A DNA stretch of 64,000 nucleotides. Source: Cryobacterium sp. Y82 (lineage in GTDB: Bacteria > Actinomycetota > Actinomycetes > Actinomycetales > Microbacteriaceae). Positions 15,159 through 25,127 of this stretch are shown here, in pieces. The stretch spans positions 124,001 through 188,000 of the forward strand of contig NZ_PJJJ01000034.1 in NCBI RefSeq assembly GCF_002929495.1, given 5' to 3'. The first letter of the stretch is position 1. The number at the start of each line of letters is the position of its first letter. The notes beneath the pieces were generated by a model that worked only from the letters and a program-made list of their open reading frames with translations, searched no databases and was not told the DNA's origin. Made by a program: the position numbers and the translations under genes.

Positions 15159-16433
15159 TCAGTACCAGTTGTGGCTCTCCGAGTGCGCCCAGGCCGCACA
15201 GGGGGTGCCGTAACGGGAGGCGATGTAGCCGAGGCCCCAGCTGATCTGGGTAGCCGGGTTGGTCTGCCAATCATCGCCAGCCGACGCCATCTTGCTTCCG
15301 GGCAGTGATTGCGGAATTCCATACGCGCCGCTGCTGGCGTTGTAGGCGTTCACTCGCCAGCCAGACTCGCGCTGCCACAGGGAGACCAGGCAGGTCAGCT
15401 CGGCGTCGTTCCAGCCCCTGGCTGCCACCTGGGCCGCTGCAATGCGCTGGGCACCGGGGCGGTCGACCGTGCCGCCGCTCGGGGGAACGCTCGGAACGTT
15501 CGGAACGCTTGGAACGTTCGGAACGTTCGGAACGCTTGGAACGTTCGGAACGTTCGGAACGCTTGGAACGTTCGGAACGTTCGGAATGTTTGGAACGCTC
15601 GGAAGGTTCGGAACGCTCGGTTGTGCGGCCGCATCTCCGGCTGCGGCGTTCTTCGCTGCCTGCCGCTGCTGCGCCTCGTAATCGCGCTGCGCCATCACGC
15701 CGCTGTGGTGCTGCCGTTCCACCTCGGCGGACGTGTTTTTAAGGGAGGCCAGCTGGGCATAGAGCACATCGCCGGCGGCCTGTTTAAGGGCAACTTCGGC
15801 GTCCGCTGCCTGCTGTGCTGTCTCGGTGGACGCTAGAGCCGACCGAGCCTCGTCGTGCAGGCGGTCGCGCTCGCGCGCCTTCATCTCGGCCTGGGCCGTG
15901 AGGGTTTCGGCCGCGTTGCGCTCGGCATCGGCCTGCTCGGTGATGAGTCCGGCCTGTTCCGTGAGCCGGGACATGGCACCGAGCTGAAACAGCAGGTCGT
16001 CGGCCTCCCCGCCATCGAAGAGGGCGCCCACCGCGAGGCTGTTGCCGCCGGCGCGGTAGAGCTGGGCGCCGAGCACACCTAGGCGCTCACCGCTCGCGTC
16101 TGCCCGAGCGGATGCTGCATCCGCTTGCGTAGTCAGTACAGTTTGCTGGGCGGTCGCCTTGGTGAGCTCGGCCTGAGCCCCGGCGGCGAGCGCGGTCTCG
16201 GTCACAGCCGTGTCTCCGAGCTCGGCCGCGTGCGACTGCAAGCTATCGAGCACCGACTCGATCTGGTGCACCTCGGCTGCCGTGGCGGCCGCGCTCGACC
16301 GGGCGGCGTCGACCTCGGCCCAGGTGGGGTAGTCGTTGGCTGCCGACGCCGAGGACGCAGCGATGACGGGCGCTGCTACAACGGTCGCTGCGAGGACAAC
16401 AGCGACGCAAGTCACTCGCGCCAGTTGCCCCAT
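15159..16433 (-). CDS. Secreted coiled-coil protein with Pro-Asn-Val repeats and C-terminal transglycosylase-like domain
   Basis: 424 residues from the ATG at 16433. A Sec signal peptide ends near ASSASA-AND; residues about 40-250 are Ala/Glu-rich coiled coil; about 265-310 is a linker of fifteen tripeptides (PNV/PSV); the last 85 residues (CLVSLWQRESGWRVNA, GAYGIPQSLPG, NWY at the end) resemble the lysozyme-like transglycosylase fold of actinobacterial resuscitation/aggregation factors, with Glu in QRESGW as candidate catalytic acid. It probably acts in peptidoglycan turnover outside the cell. The reading frame continues upstream of 16433 into the neighbouring gene without protein-like sequence. 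It follows another secreted protein by 44 bp in the same direction. Confidence 0.88.
   Translation of the reverse strand: MGQLARVTCVAVVLAATVVAAPVIAASSASAANDYPTWAEVDAARSSAAATAAEVHQIESVLDSLQSHAAELGDTAVTETALAAGAQAELTKATAQQTVLTTQADAASARADASGERLGVLGAQLYRAGGNSLAVGALFDGGEADDLLFQLGAMSRLTEQAGLITEQADAERNAAETLTAQAEMKARERDRLHDEARSALASTETAQQAADAEVALKQAAGDVLYAQLASLKNTSAEVERQHHSGVMAQRDYEAQQRQAAKNAAAGDAAAQPSVPNLPSVPNIPNVPNVPSVPNVPNVPSVPNVPNVPSVPNVPSVPPSGGTVDRPGAQRIAAAQVAARGWNDAELTCLVSLWQRESGWRVNAYNASSGAYGIPQSLPGSKMASAGDDWQTNPATQISWGLGYIASRYGTPCAAWAHSESHNWY
15484..15620 (-). repeat. 9-nt/27-nt tandem repeat inside the secreted transglycosylase-like gene
   Basis: On the plus strand the unit reads CGGAACGTT with variants (CGGAACGCT, TGGAACGTT). 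About fifteen 9-nt units encode PNV, PSV, PNL or PNI; a higher-order 27-nt unit (PNV PNV PSV) recurs three times. The array keeps frame at any copy number. Confidence 0.9.
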
Positions 16434-16477
16434 GCTCGCACCCCACGCACCCAAACCGCGTTCAGCGGCGACCGGAC

Positions 16478-17401
16478 TCACGGTGTGGGAAGGAGCGTTG
16501 GAGCACGGCAGCCCTGGCCGCCGACATAGTTGAGGCAGTCGTCGAACATCACGGAGAACGGTTCGAGGGTCGAATCCCCGAACCAGTCGTTGTAGAACAG
16601 CCAGAAATTGAGGTTGCCGTAGGTCGAGCATCCGTCGCCCTCGTCGCCGGCATTTGCGACGGCAACCGCATTGGGCTGGTAGGGCGTGTAGTTGTACAGG
16701 TTGGCGGTGCCCTGGTTCTTGATGGCGACGGCGGAGGCCCCGCATTCGGCGTCGGGGTTGAAGCCCACGTCAACCTTGCCTATTTTGAACGCCCGGTCGG
16801 GCTCCTGGGTGTACTGCCGAAACTGCCAGGCCGCGTTGTAGACCTGGTTGAAGAAACCGAAATACTGGGCGTCGCAGTCCGCGGTGTCCGGGCAGCCGTA
16901 GCCGGTGGCACGTAGATAACCGGATGCGCTCGGTCGGGTCAGCAGGGACTGTTCTTTCTGCAGCAACACCAGTAAGACCTCGGGGCTGATCGTGCAGGCT
17001 GCCGCGATCTTAGCGATGATCCGGGCGGCCGTTTCCTTCTCCGCGCCGGTGTAGGGCAGGCAGTGCCCGTCACCCTTGGCCGGCTGGCTGGTCGTCGTTT
17101 CGCGGAACTCCCAAAGGCAGGGCACTCCGTCGCTCGGCCGGCAGGAGCGTTGTTCGAGAAAATCCTGGATGCCGCTCTCGGTCAGGGCGTCCGGGTTGAA
17201 GAAGTTGAAATCGCTGATGATGAGACCGGGGTTGAAGGTCGCCGGGTCGATCGGTGCCGGGTCGGTCGCGGCTGCCGACAGCGGCGCGGCGGCTACGGCG
17301 GCCGTGGCCGGGAGGGCGATGAGCGTCGCCGCAAGCCCGATGAGGGCCGCTCCGGTGGCCAGGCTGCGCAGGGAACGACGGGTCTGCGCGAAAAGGCTCA
17401 T
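16478..17401 (-). CDS. Secreted actinobacterial cell-wall protein of unknown activity
   Basis: 307 residues with a Sec signal peptide (RSLRSLATGAALIGLAATL, cleavage near AVAAAP). Motifs include NFFNPDALTESGIQDFLEQ, LLVLLQKEQSLLT, ATGYGCPDT, YNAAWQFRQY, YNYTPYQPN and NFWLFYNDWFG. This arrangement is seen in hypothetical secreted 'hemagglutinin-like' proteins of Actinobacteria, often attached to LGFP or GW repeats; the LQKEQSLL segment resembles a lysozyme-like helix with a Glu. A wall hydrolase or surface role is likely but not proven. Six Cys residues could form disulfides. It is co-directional with the transglycosylase-like gene 44 bp downstream. Confidence 0.75.
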   Translation of the reverse strand: MSLFAQTRRSLRSLATGAALIGLAATLIALPATAAVAAAPLSAAATDPAPIDPATFNPGLIISDFNFFNPDALTESGIQDFLEQRSCRPSDGVPCLWEFRETTTSQPAKGDGHCLPYTGAEKETAARIIAKIAAACTISPEVLLVLLQKEQSLLTRPSASGYLRATGYGCPDTADCDAQYFGFFNQVYNAAWQFRQYTQEPDRAFKIGKVDVGFNPDAECGASAVAIKNQGTANLYNYTPYQPNAVAVANAGDEGDGCSTYGNLNFWLFYNDWFGDSTLEPFSVMFDDCLNYVGGQGCRAPTLLPTP

Positions 17402-17702
17402 ACCAAAACCCTAACCGGGCGGGGCCGGCTCGTGGCACCTCGCCGCGGGACCGGCCGCTGGCTCAGGGGGCACCTCCGCAGGAACGGAACACGTTGGTCG
17501 ACGTGGCACCGCGCCGAGAGGTGGGCACCCGACCCTCGTGGCACCTCTACGAGAACCGGGCACTCCTTCCTAGGGGTGCCGCCATCTTCAACGAGTGCCG
17601 CGAGCTCATTTGGCCGCTCCGGCCGACTCCGGCGACGCGATCTGGACCATTCACGATCATCGGGGTGCGGTGGCGACACCTGGCATGAACCGAGGAGGCC
17701 CC
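17402..17702. repeat. Gene-free region with degenerate GGCACC repeats
   Basis: 301 bp. Three imperfect copies of a unit reading GTGGCACCTCnnCGnGRRACCGG occur at 17431-17454, 17466-17487 and 17535-17559, followed by the 41-bp hairpin element at 17559-17599. AGGAGG at 17693-17698 is the ribosome-binding site of the next (frameshifted) gene. Confidence 0.6.
17559..17599. repeat. 41-bp hairpin element, copy 1
   Basis: GGCACTCCTT (17559-17568) pairs with AACGAGTGCC (17590-17599). The second copy at 18459-18499 has the same length, a loop with the same CCTnGGGGTGCC core and a stem with compensating base changes. Confidence 0.75.
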
Positions 17703-18058
17703 GTGACCATCAATCATCTGCTCGCCGTCGTGCCGGTGACCGATTTTGATGCTGCACACCGCTGGTACGAACGACTTCTCGGGCGCCCAGCCGACAACGC
17801 TCCAATGGCCGGCCTGCTCGTGGAATGGCAGGTGACCGATAACGGATGGCTGCAGCTCACGCACGATGAGACCCGCGCCGGCACCGGTCTGCTGAATTTC
17901 GCCGTCGATGACCGGCCGCCGCACCTCGCCGAATTGAACGATCGCGGGTTGTACCCGGGCGAGATCGTGCAGGCGAACAAGGGCGTTCAGCTCTCTACCA
18001 TCGTCCTCCGGAGGGCAACAGGATCACCTTCATCGGTGACTTTCGGGTCGTGTATTAG
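17703..18058 (+). pseudogene. VOC (glyoxalase/bleomycin-resistance fold) protein, frameshifted near its end
   Basis: GTG at 17703 after AGGAGG starts a VOC-fold protein (INHLLAVVPVTDFDAAHRWY, GLLNFAVDD). The expected last strand, PEGNRITFIGDFRVVY with TAG at 18056-18058, is present but one frame away: the shift occurs at about 18003-18012, consistent with one missing base before GGAGGGC. As written, translation continues into non-coding repeats. Either a recent pseudogene or a sequencing error; the rest of the gene looks intact. Confidence 0.8.
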
Positions 18059-18593
18059 CGGCAAAGTCCAGCGGTTACGACTAGCCAGTACGGCTAATGC
18101 TTCGCCTCGCGCGCGTGCCCCGCGATGTCTACGCCCCGTCCTCAGGGCGTTTCCGCCTCGCGCGGGACTTGCGCCGCTGCGCGGGAGGCGCAACTCCCGC
18201 GTACTGGCGCAGATCCAGCGGGTCGTGTCACGCCGGTGTTTCGTACCGGCGTGCATCCCGCTTACTGGCGCAACACCCGCGCAGCGGTCTCGGCAGGAGT
18301 GGCCCCGAGGCCGTACCTCCCGCGCAACGGCCCACCAACCGCGCAGCGCGATGCGACCCGACGGATGCCTGTTGCCGTACCTCCCGCGTACCGGCGCACC
18401 TCCCGCGCAGCCGCGCGACAACAGCGGGGGGCTCGTCGCGGCACCCGTTAGGAAAGCTGGCACGCGTTCCTCGGGGTGCCCGCTTCCCAAACGCGTGCCG
18501 CGAACTCACCAGCCACTTCGTGGGACACGCAGTGGCCTGCAGGCTGTGCGCGGGCGCAGGTTTCGCGCGGGGCGACCCGCGCGGGGCGACCGG
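18059..18593. repeat. GC-rich repeat region without genes
   Basis: 535 bp of very GC-rich DNA with no credible gene. Degenerate copies of YYCCCGCGYACYGGCGCA lie at 18194-18211, 18255-18272 and 18381-18398, with further CCTCCCGCGCA fragments between them. The second 41-bp hairpin element is at 18459-18499. Long reading frames crossing this area have Arg/Ala/Pro composition and are not real. Confidence 0.65.
18459..18499. repeat. 41-bp hairpin element, copy 2
   Basis: GGCACGCGTT (18459-18468) pairs perfectly with AACGCGTGCC (18490-18499). Compared with copy 1 (17559-17599), stem positions change in a paired way (T-A to G-C), while the adjacent CGCGARCTCA sequence is also shared. Confidence 0.75.
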
Positions 18594-19455
18594 TCAGGTG
18601 GTCGGGGCGGGGATAACCACCATGGGTGACTGGATGTTCAGCACGATCGAGTGACTCACCGAACCGAGCAGCAGTTTCGAGATGCCCTTCTGCCCGTGGT
18701 CGCCAACGACGAGCAGCGCGGCCCCCCGGGCTGCGTCGAGCAGCGCCGATTGCGGGGCACCGCGCACCAGCGAGGCCCGAATCGAGGGCCGGATAACGGC
18801 GGGCCACGGTGAGTAGTGATTCATCGAGGATGCGCCGGTGGGAGTTTTCCAGCGTCTGCAGCAACCGAGCGTCGGGTTCGGTCGTATCGCGCCAGACGAG
18901 CGGCTCTTGCCACGCGTGGATGGCGTGAAGTTCCTGGCCGGTGCGGTCGGCCTCCGCTGCGGCGAAGTCCACGGCGGTGTTCGAGGCCGCAGATCCGTCG
19001 ACGCCGACCACGACCCCCGCGTGGTGTTTGCTGTCGCTCTCCGGGATAATCGCGATCGGTCCCCGAGCCGAACCGGCCAGCCGGGCGCCCATCGACCATT
19101 CGTAGCGCAGGGTCGAGCCGCGGCGACGGTGCGTTCCGACCACAACGATGGTGTCGCATCCGCTCAACGCGCGCAGTTCGGTGATCGGGTCCCCGGAACG
19201 CAGGTCGGCGTGCACGGTGAGATTGGGGTATTGCGCGCTCACCCGATCGGCGTCGTCCTTGAGTGCCTCGCGGGCGCGCGCGTTGGTGGACTCCTCGGTG
19301 AAGTAGTCCGCCGACGACACCGTGCGGTCAAGGATGCGCACCAGAGTGAGCTCGCCCTCGTTGCAGCGGGCGAGTGACCAATCCAGGGCTGCCCGAGCGG
19401 GGTCCGACCCATCCCAGGCGACCACCGTCTGGTTTCGTGTGAGCGTGTTGGTCAT
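18594..19455 (-). pseudogene. Tandem universal stress protein, frameshifted in the second domain
   Basis: From ATG 19455 (MTNTLTRNQTVVAWDGSD) the first Usp domain is complete (VVVGTHRRRGS, PIAIIPE), and the second begins normally (AGVVVGVDGSAASNTAV). After ILDESLLTVARRYPA the frame is lost; the proper ending, RASLVRGAPQSALL, LLVVGDHGQKGISKLLL and VVIPAPTT, stops at 18594 in another frame. The shift lies at about 18784-18792 in a GGG/GGCC run, consistent with one extra base, so a sequencing error is possible. Its intact relative is at 21103. A DosR-like box sits 97-116 bp upstream, which supports a hypoxia-induced role for the functional form. Confidence 0.82.
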
Positions 19456-19551
19456 GAGCTCAATCCCTTCTCCGGTGGTGGGCCACGAGCGGGAATGTCG
19501 TGTGAGGGTCACCAGCGAGTGTTCTTCACGTTAGCCATCCCCAGCACCGCC

Positions 19552-19571
19552 GAGTAGGGCCTTAAGTCACG
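19552..19571 (-). promoter_or_regulatory. DosR-like box upstream of the tandem Usp gene
   Basis: Read in the direction of the Usp gene the site is CGTGACTTAAGGCCCTACTC, matching CGGGACTTNNGGCCCTA at all but one defined position. It lies 97-116 bp before the ATG at 19455. Confidence 0.7.
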
Positions 19572-19585
19572 TCACGCCCAATGAT

Positions 19586-19759
19586 TCAAACGGATGCCGC
19601 AGCCTGCGTGCGCACCCGCAGCATGGCGCCCCACGCCTCGGCGCGCCGAACCTCGCCCGGTACCAGGGTCACCTTGGCCGGGGCCAGGCCACGCCCGATC
19701 ACCTCCGCGACGAGACGGGTGTTGCCGTACATCGATTCGTAGACGATCAGGGCGCGCAT
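19586..19759 (-). pseudogene. Flavodoxin-like N-terminal fragment (57 aa)
   Basis: A short frame begins MRALIVYESMYGNTRLVAEV, the FMN phosphate-binding start of flavodoxins (ESxYGNT), with GGAGG 5 nt before the ATG. It continues as IGRGLAPAKVTLVPGEVRRA and stops after 57 codons, whereas flavodoxin-fold proteins have 140-180. The middle and C-terminal FMN-binding loops are absent. It follows the alcohol dehydrogenase gene by 23 bp in the same direction, so it was probably an operon member that has lost its 3' part. Confidence 0.7.
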
Positions 19760-19782
19760 GAAAACCTCCAGGGAAAACGTTG

Positions 19783-20838
19783 TTAGCGTGTGATGACGAC
19801 CTTGAGTGCTTTTGTTTCGGCGGCACGGCTGAAGGTGTCGTAGGCCTCGAGGAACTGGTCGAAGGTGAAGTGGTGCGTGGCTAGTTTTTCGGCCTGCAGC
19901 TTCTTGCTCGCGACGAGCTTGAGCAACATCTTCGTGGTGTTGGCATTGACCAGCCCCATGCTGATGTTGATGTTCTGAATCCAGAGGTTTTCGAGGTGTA
20001 GGTCGACCGGCTGGCCGTGCACGCCGACGTTGGCGATGTTGCCGCCCGGGCGCACAATCTCGGTGGCCATGGTGAAGGTCGCCGGAATGCCGACGGCCTC
20101 AATCGCGACGTCGACGCCGGCACCGTCGGTCAGGGCCAGAACCTGTTCTTTCCAATCGGCGGCCCCGGAGACGACGGTGTCGGTCGCGCCGAAGTCGCGC
20201 GCGCGCTCGAGACGGTTCTCGTCGAGGTCGATCGCGATGATGTTGGCTGCGCCGTACAGGCCGGCAGTGGCAATGGCGGCCAGGCCGACCGGGCCGGCGC
20301 CGATGACGGCGACGACGTCGCCGGGCTTGACCCGGCCGTACTGCACGCCGATTTCAAAACCGGTCGGCAGAATGTCGCTGAGCATGACACCCTGGTCATC
20401 GCTGACGTCCTCCGGAAGCTTGTGCAGGGAGTTGTCGGCGTAGGGCACGCGCACGAACTCGGCCTGGGTGCCGTCGATCAGGTGGCCGAAGACCCAGCCG
20501 ATGCCGGAGGCACCCTCGTCGCCGAGGCAGTGCGAGTAGAGACCGTTGCTGCAATTACCGCAGTGTCCGCAGCTCTTGATGCAGGAGATGATGACGCGAT
20601 CGCCGACTTTCAGGTTGCTGACCGCTGAACCGACCTCAGTGATGGTGCCAACGCCCTCATGGCCGAGGATGCGCCCGACAGCCACAGCAGGAACGTCGCC
20701 CTTGAGAATGTGCAGGTCGGTGCCGCAGATCGTCGTCGTGTCCACGCGCACGATGGCGTCGGTCGGGCTGTGCAATGTCGGGTCAGGAACGTCGGTCCAG
20801 CTCTTCTGGCCGGGGCCACCATAAACGAGTGCCTTCAC
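19783..20838 (-). CDS. Zinc-dependent medium-chain alcohol dehydrogenase
   Basis: 351 residues from GTG 20838 (AGGAG 7 nt upstream). ICGTDLHILKGD supplies the catalytic Cys, GHEGVGTI the His-Glu pair, and SCGHCGNCSNGLYSHC the four structural-zinc cysteines; GAGPVGLAA is the NAD(P) Rossmann loop. It is close to the actinobacterial alcohol dehydrogenases active with isopropanol/butanediol-type substrates and would reoxidise NADH when oxygen is short (inference). A DosR-like box at 20916-20935, 78-97 bp upstream of the GTG in the gene's orientation, suggests control by the DevR-like regulator encoded 3 kb away. It is divergent from a tandem Usp gene. An upstream ATG-containing extension to 20961 would cover the box and is unlikely. 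Confidence 0.92.
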   Translation of the reverse strand: MKALVYGGPGQKSWTDVPDPTLHSPTDAIVRVDTTTICGTDLHILKGDVPAVAVGRILGHEGVGTITEVGSAVSNLKVGDRVIISCIKSCGHCGNCSNGLYSHCLGDEGASGIGWVFGHLIDGTQAEFVRVPYADNSLHKLPEDVSDDQGVMLSDILPTGFEIGVQYGRVKPGDVVAVIGAGPVGLAAIATAGLYGAANIIAIDLDENRLERARDFGATDTVVSGAADWKEQVLALTDGAGVDVAIEAVGIPATFTMATEIVRPGGNIANVGVHGQPVDLHLENLWIQNINISMGLVNANTTKMLLKLVASKKLQAEKLATHHFTFDQFLEAYDTFSRAAETKALKVVITR

Positions 20839-20915
20839 GGGTTTCTCCTTGATTCTTAGAATATGGGCGGGCAAAAAACCTGTCAGGGCTACGGTACGAC
20901 CGAGCGGTCGCCGCC

Positions 20916-20935
20916 GACTAGGGCCAAAAGTCCCG
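20916..20935 (-). promoter_or_regulatory. DosR-like box upstream of the alcohol dehydrogenase
   Basis: In gene orientation it reads CGGGACTTTTGGCCCTAGTC, an inverted-repeat-like site closely resembling mycobacterial DosR/DevR boxes (GGGAC...GTCCC / GGCCC). Located 78-97 bp before the GTG. Confidence 0.8.
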
Positions 20936-20966
20936 CCCAGACGGGGCCGCAGATTAGTCACCTAAT

Positions 20967-20985
20967 CGGGACTTCCGGCCCTACG
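20967..20985 (+). promoter_or_regulatory. DosR-like box upstream of usp (21103)
   Basis: CGGGACTTCCGGCCCTACG, in the orientation of the rightward tandem Usp gene, 118-136 bp before its ATG. It shares every defined position with the box of the divergent alcohol dehydrogenase. Confidence 0.78.
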
Positions 20986-21102
20986 TGTTGGCACGGGCGG
21001 CTGACAGAATAGGCGTGAGGCGATGGGGCATCAGCTCCTCCTTCGTGGCGGAGGACTCCACTGCTGCGACCTGCGACCTGCGATCAAGAACGAGGTAGAG
21101 CA

Positions 21103-21957
21103 ATGAACCGGATGATTGTGGTTGGCATCGATGATTCGGCCGCCGGCGAGACCGCCCTCGTGTGGGCCATGGCCCGGGCCGACAGTGTCAAAAGTCCGGT
21201 GACGCTCATGCACACCGTGTATGAAACCTGGCTGGCCGACGGATACGGCTACTACGACAGCATTCTCGACGCTGAGAAGAAGCTGCTCACCAAGGCCGGC
21301 GCCCGCGCCGAGGCCCTCGCGCCCGCGGTCACCACCCACACCGAGCTGCGCACGGGGAGTGCGCCGCGCGTGCTCAGCGAGCTGTCGAAAGACGCGGCCC
21401 TCATCGTCGTCGGCACCGATCGCAAGGGCCGGGTTGAAGGGGAACTGTTCGGGAGTGTGAGCCTGCAGGTCGCGGCGCTGTCAACCTGCCCGGTCGCCGT
21501 CATCCCCTCGCTGCCCGAAACCGAGCGAACCGGCGTCTACGTCGGCGTCGACGGCTCCGCGGACTCGGTCGTCGCCGTGGCGTTCGCCGCCGCCGAGGCC
21601 GACCGCACCGGTCAAGAACTTTATGCCCTCTACGCCGTGCATCTGCCGAATCGCCGGGTATTGCGCAGCATTCCAGCCGACGCTGTGACCGAGCGCATGG
21701 AAGAGGAACGTGTGGTGCTCGCCGAGTCCGTGGCGGGTCTGACAACTCAATACCCCGACCTGGTGGTGCATCAGGTTCTCGAGACCGACGAGTCGCCGGC
21801 CAGGGCACTCGTTGCGGCCGCGAAAAACGCCCAGTTGCTCGTCGTTGGAAGCCGAGGCCGGGGCTCGCTGCAGCGCCTGCTGATGGGGTCGGTCAGCCAC
21901 GAGGTGCTGCTGCACATCCCTTGCCCGACGATTGTCACCAGAACCACCCATAAGTAG
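21103..21957 (+). CDS. Tandem universal stress protein
   Basis: 284 residues with two Usp domains. Domain 1 begins MIVVGIDDSAAGETAL and carries VVGTDRKGRVEGELFGSVS; domain 2 begins GVYVGVDGSADSVVAV and carries VVGSRGRGSLQRLLMGSVS, both matching the Usp ATP-binding pattern, domain 2 best. Architecture and size match the DosR-regulon Usp proteins of Mycobacterium tuberculosis (Rv2623-type). It is cytosolic, probably ATP-binding, and involved in growth arrest or survival under hypoxia (inference from family). It follows a DosR-like box and is 61 bp upstream of the DevS-like kinase gene in the same direction. Confidence 0.93.
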   Translation: MNRMIVVGIDDSAAGETALVWAMARADSVKSPVTLMHTVYETWLADGYGYYDSILDAEKKLLTKAGARAEALAPAVTTHTELRTGSAPRVLSELSKDAALIVVGTDRKGRVEGELFGSVSLQVAALSTCPVAVIPSLPETERTGVYVGVDGSADSVVAVAFAAAEADRTGQELYALYAVHLPNRRVLRSIPADAVTERMEEERVVLAESVAGLTTQYPDLVVHQVLETDESPARALVAAAKNAQLLVVGSRGRGSLQRLLMGSVSHEVLLHIPCPTIVTRTTHK

Positions 21958-21988
21958 CTCTGCCGCTACGAAGTCGTGCCAAGGTTAG

Positions 21989-24365
<2,377 letters not shown>

Positions 24366-24434
24366 GGGGGTCCTTCCCGCACGGGCACGCTGGCCCGATA
24401 CGTCTTAACAGTGTTGCGGGCGGCTAGGCCCGGC

Positions 24435-24454
24435 GACTAGGGCCAAAGGTCCGG
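24435..24454 (-). promoter_or_regulatory. DosR-like box upstream of devR
   Basis: Read toward devR the site is CCGGACCTTTGGCCCTAGTC, identical to the alcohol dehydrogenase box except for two positions. It lies between devR (start 24365) and the end of csoR (24459). Confidence 0.75.
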
Positions 24455-24458
24455 TCCT

Positions 24459-24767
24459 TTACGAACGCACCAGCCGCGCAATGGCCGCCGAGGCCTCCTT
24501 CAGCTTGGCCTCGGCTTCGGTGCCACCGGCCATGGCCGCGTGCAGGACACAGTGGTTGAGGTGATCATCGAGCAGGCCGAGAGCGACCGATTCAAGGGCG
24601 CTCGTCATGGCGGAAATCTGGGTCAGAATGTCGATGCAGTACTTGTCGTCGGTGACCATGCCCTGCAGGCCGCGAGCCTGGCCCTCGATGCGGCGCAGTC
24701 GCTTGAGATAGGCGTCCTTGTTCGAGATGTAGCCGTGCGGGCCGTCGTGGGTCTCGGAATCGCTCAT
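24459..24767 (-). CDS. csoR: CsoR copper-sensing repressor
   Basis: 102 residues from ATG 24767. CsoR-family alpha-helical protein with all three Cu(I) ligands in place: Cys44 (KYCIDILTQ), His69 (DDHLN) and Cys73 (HCVLH), matching Cys36-His61-Cys65 of the M. tuberculosis prototype. It represses copper efflux genes and leaves DNA upon Cu(I) binding. It is divergent from copZ-copA with two matched palindromes between them. Its 3' end almost touches the devR promoter box. Confidence 0.92.
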   Translation of the reverse strand: MSDSETHDGPHGYISNKDAYLKRLRRIEGQARGLQGMVTDDKYCIDILTQISAMTSALESVALGLLDDHLNHCVLHAAMAGGTEAEAKLKEASAAIARLVRS

Positions 24768-24809
24768 AACACTGTCCTCTGCGTTGCTCGTGAACCCCAT
24801 ACCCAAGTG

Positions 24810-24824
24810 TACCCCCTCGGGGTA
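24810..24824. promoter_or_regulatory. CsoR operator 1 (csoR side)
   Basis: TACCCC-CTC-GGGGTA, a perfect 6-bp inverted repeat with a 3-nt spacer, 43-57 bp before the csoR ATG. The form TACCCC-N-GGGGTA is known for CsoR-family operators. Confidence 0.85.
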
Positions 24825-24839
24825 TAGTGGGGAAAACGG

Positions 24840-24854
24840 TACCCCCAAGGGGTA
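24840..24854. promoter_or_regulatory. CsoR operator 2 (copZ side)
   Basis: TACCCC-CAA-GGGGTA, same arms and spacer as operator 1, about 50-63 bp before the copZ ATG. The centres of the two sites are 30 bp apart, three helical turns. Confidence 0.85.
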
Positions 24855-24902
24855 TGCTCGAATGAGTACCCGTTCGAGGATACAAGACAGTGAGGAACGA
24901 CC

Positions 24903-25127
24903 ATGAGCATAACGACCGCGTACGGCGTTGACGGAATGACCTGCGGCCACTGTGTCGCGAGCGTGACCGAAGAGATCGCAGCTCTTGCGGGCGCCGAAAA
25001 CGTCACCGTAGAACTCGTCAAAGGCGGCACCTCTCAGGTCACCGTGACGAGCACGTCGGAACTCGACCGAACCCTGGTCGCCGCGGCCGTTGAGGAGGCG
25101 GGCTACCAGCTGGTAGCCGCTGCCTGA
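24903..25127 (+). CDS. copZ: Copper chaperone CopZ (HMA domain)
   Basis: 74 residues, one heavy-metal-associated domain with GMTCGHC (residues 11-17) as the Cu(I)-binding loop. It shuttles Cu(I) in the cytosol to the efflux ATPase. Its TGA overlaps the ATG of copA (TGATGA), so the two are translationally coupled and expressed under CsoR control. Confidence 0.95.
   Translation: MSITTAYGVDGMTCGHCVASVTEEIAALAGAENVTVELVKGGTSQVTVTSTSELDRTLVAAAVEEAGYQLVAAA

Noticed and set aside
15484-15620. CRISPR-like array
   Set aside because: Units are 9 nt with no spacers and encode PNV/PSV in frame inside a secreted protein.
16434-16745. 104-codon N-terminal extension of the transglycosylase-like protein
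   Set aside because: It overlaps the neighbouring secreted protein out of frame, is Arg/Cys-rich, and a perfect signal peptide begins at 16433.
18166-18182. GGGACTTGCGCC resembling half a DosR-like box
   Set aside because: The second half GGCCCTA is missing and the site lies in repeat-rich DNA without a following gene.
19572-19826. 84-codon minus-strand frame overlapping the flavodoxin fragment
   Set aside because: Arg/Pro/Gly-rich shadow of the flavodoxin frame, which has the ribosome site and motif.
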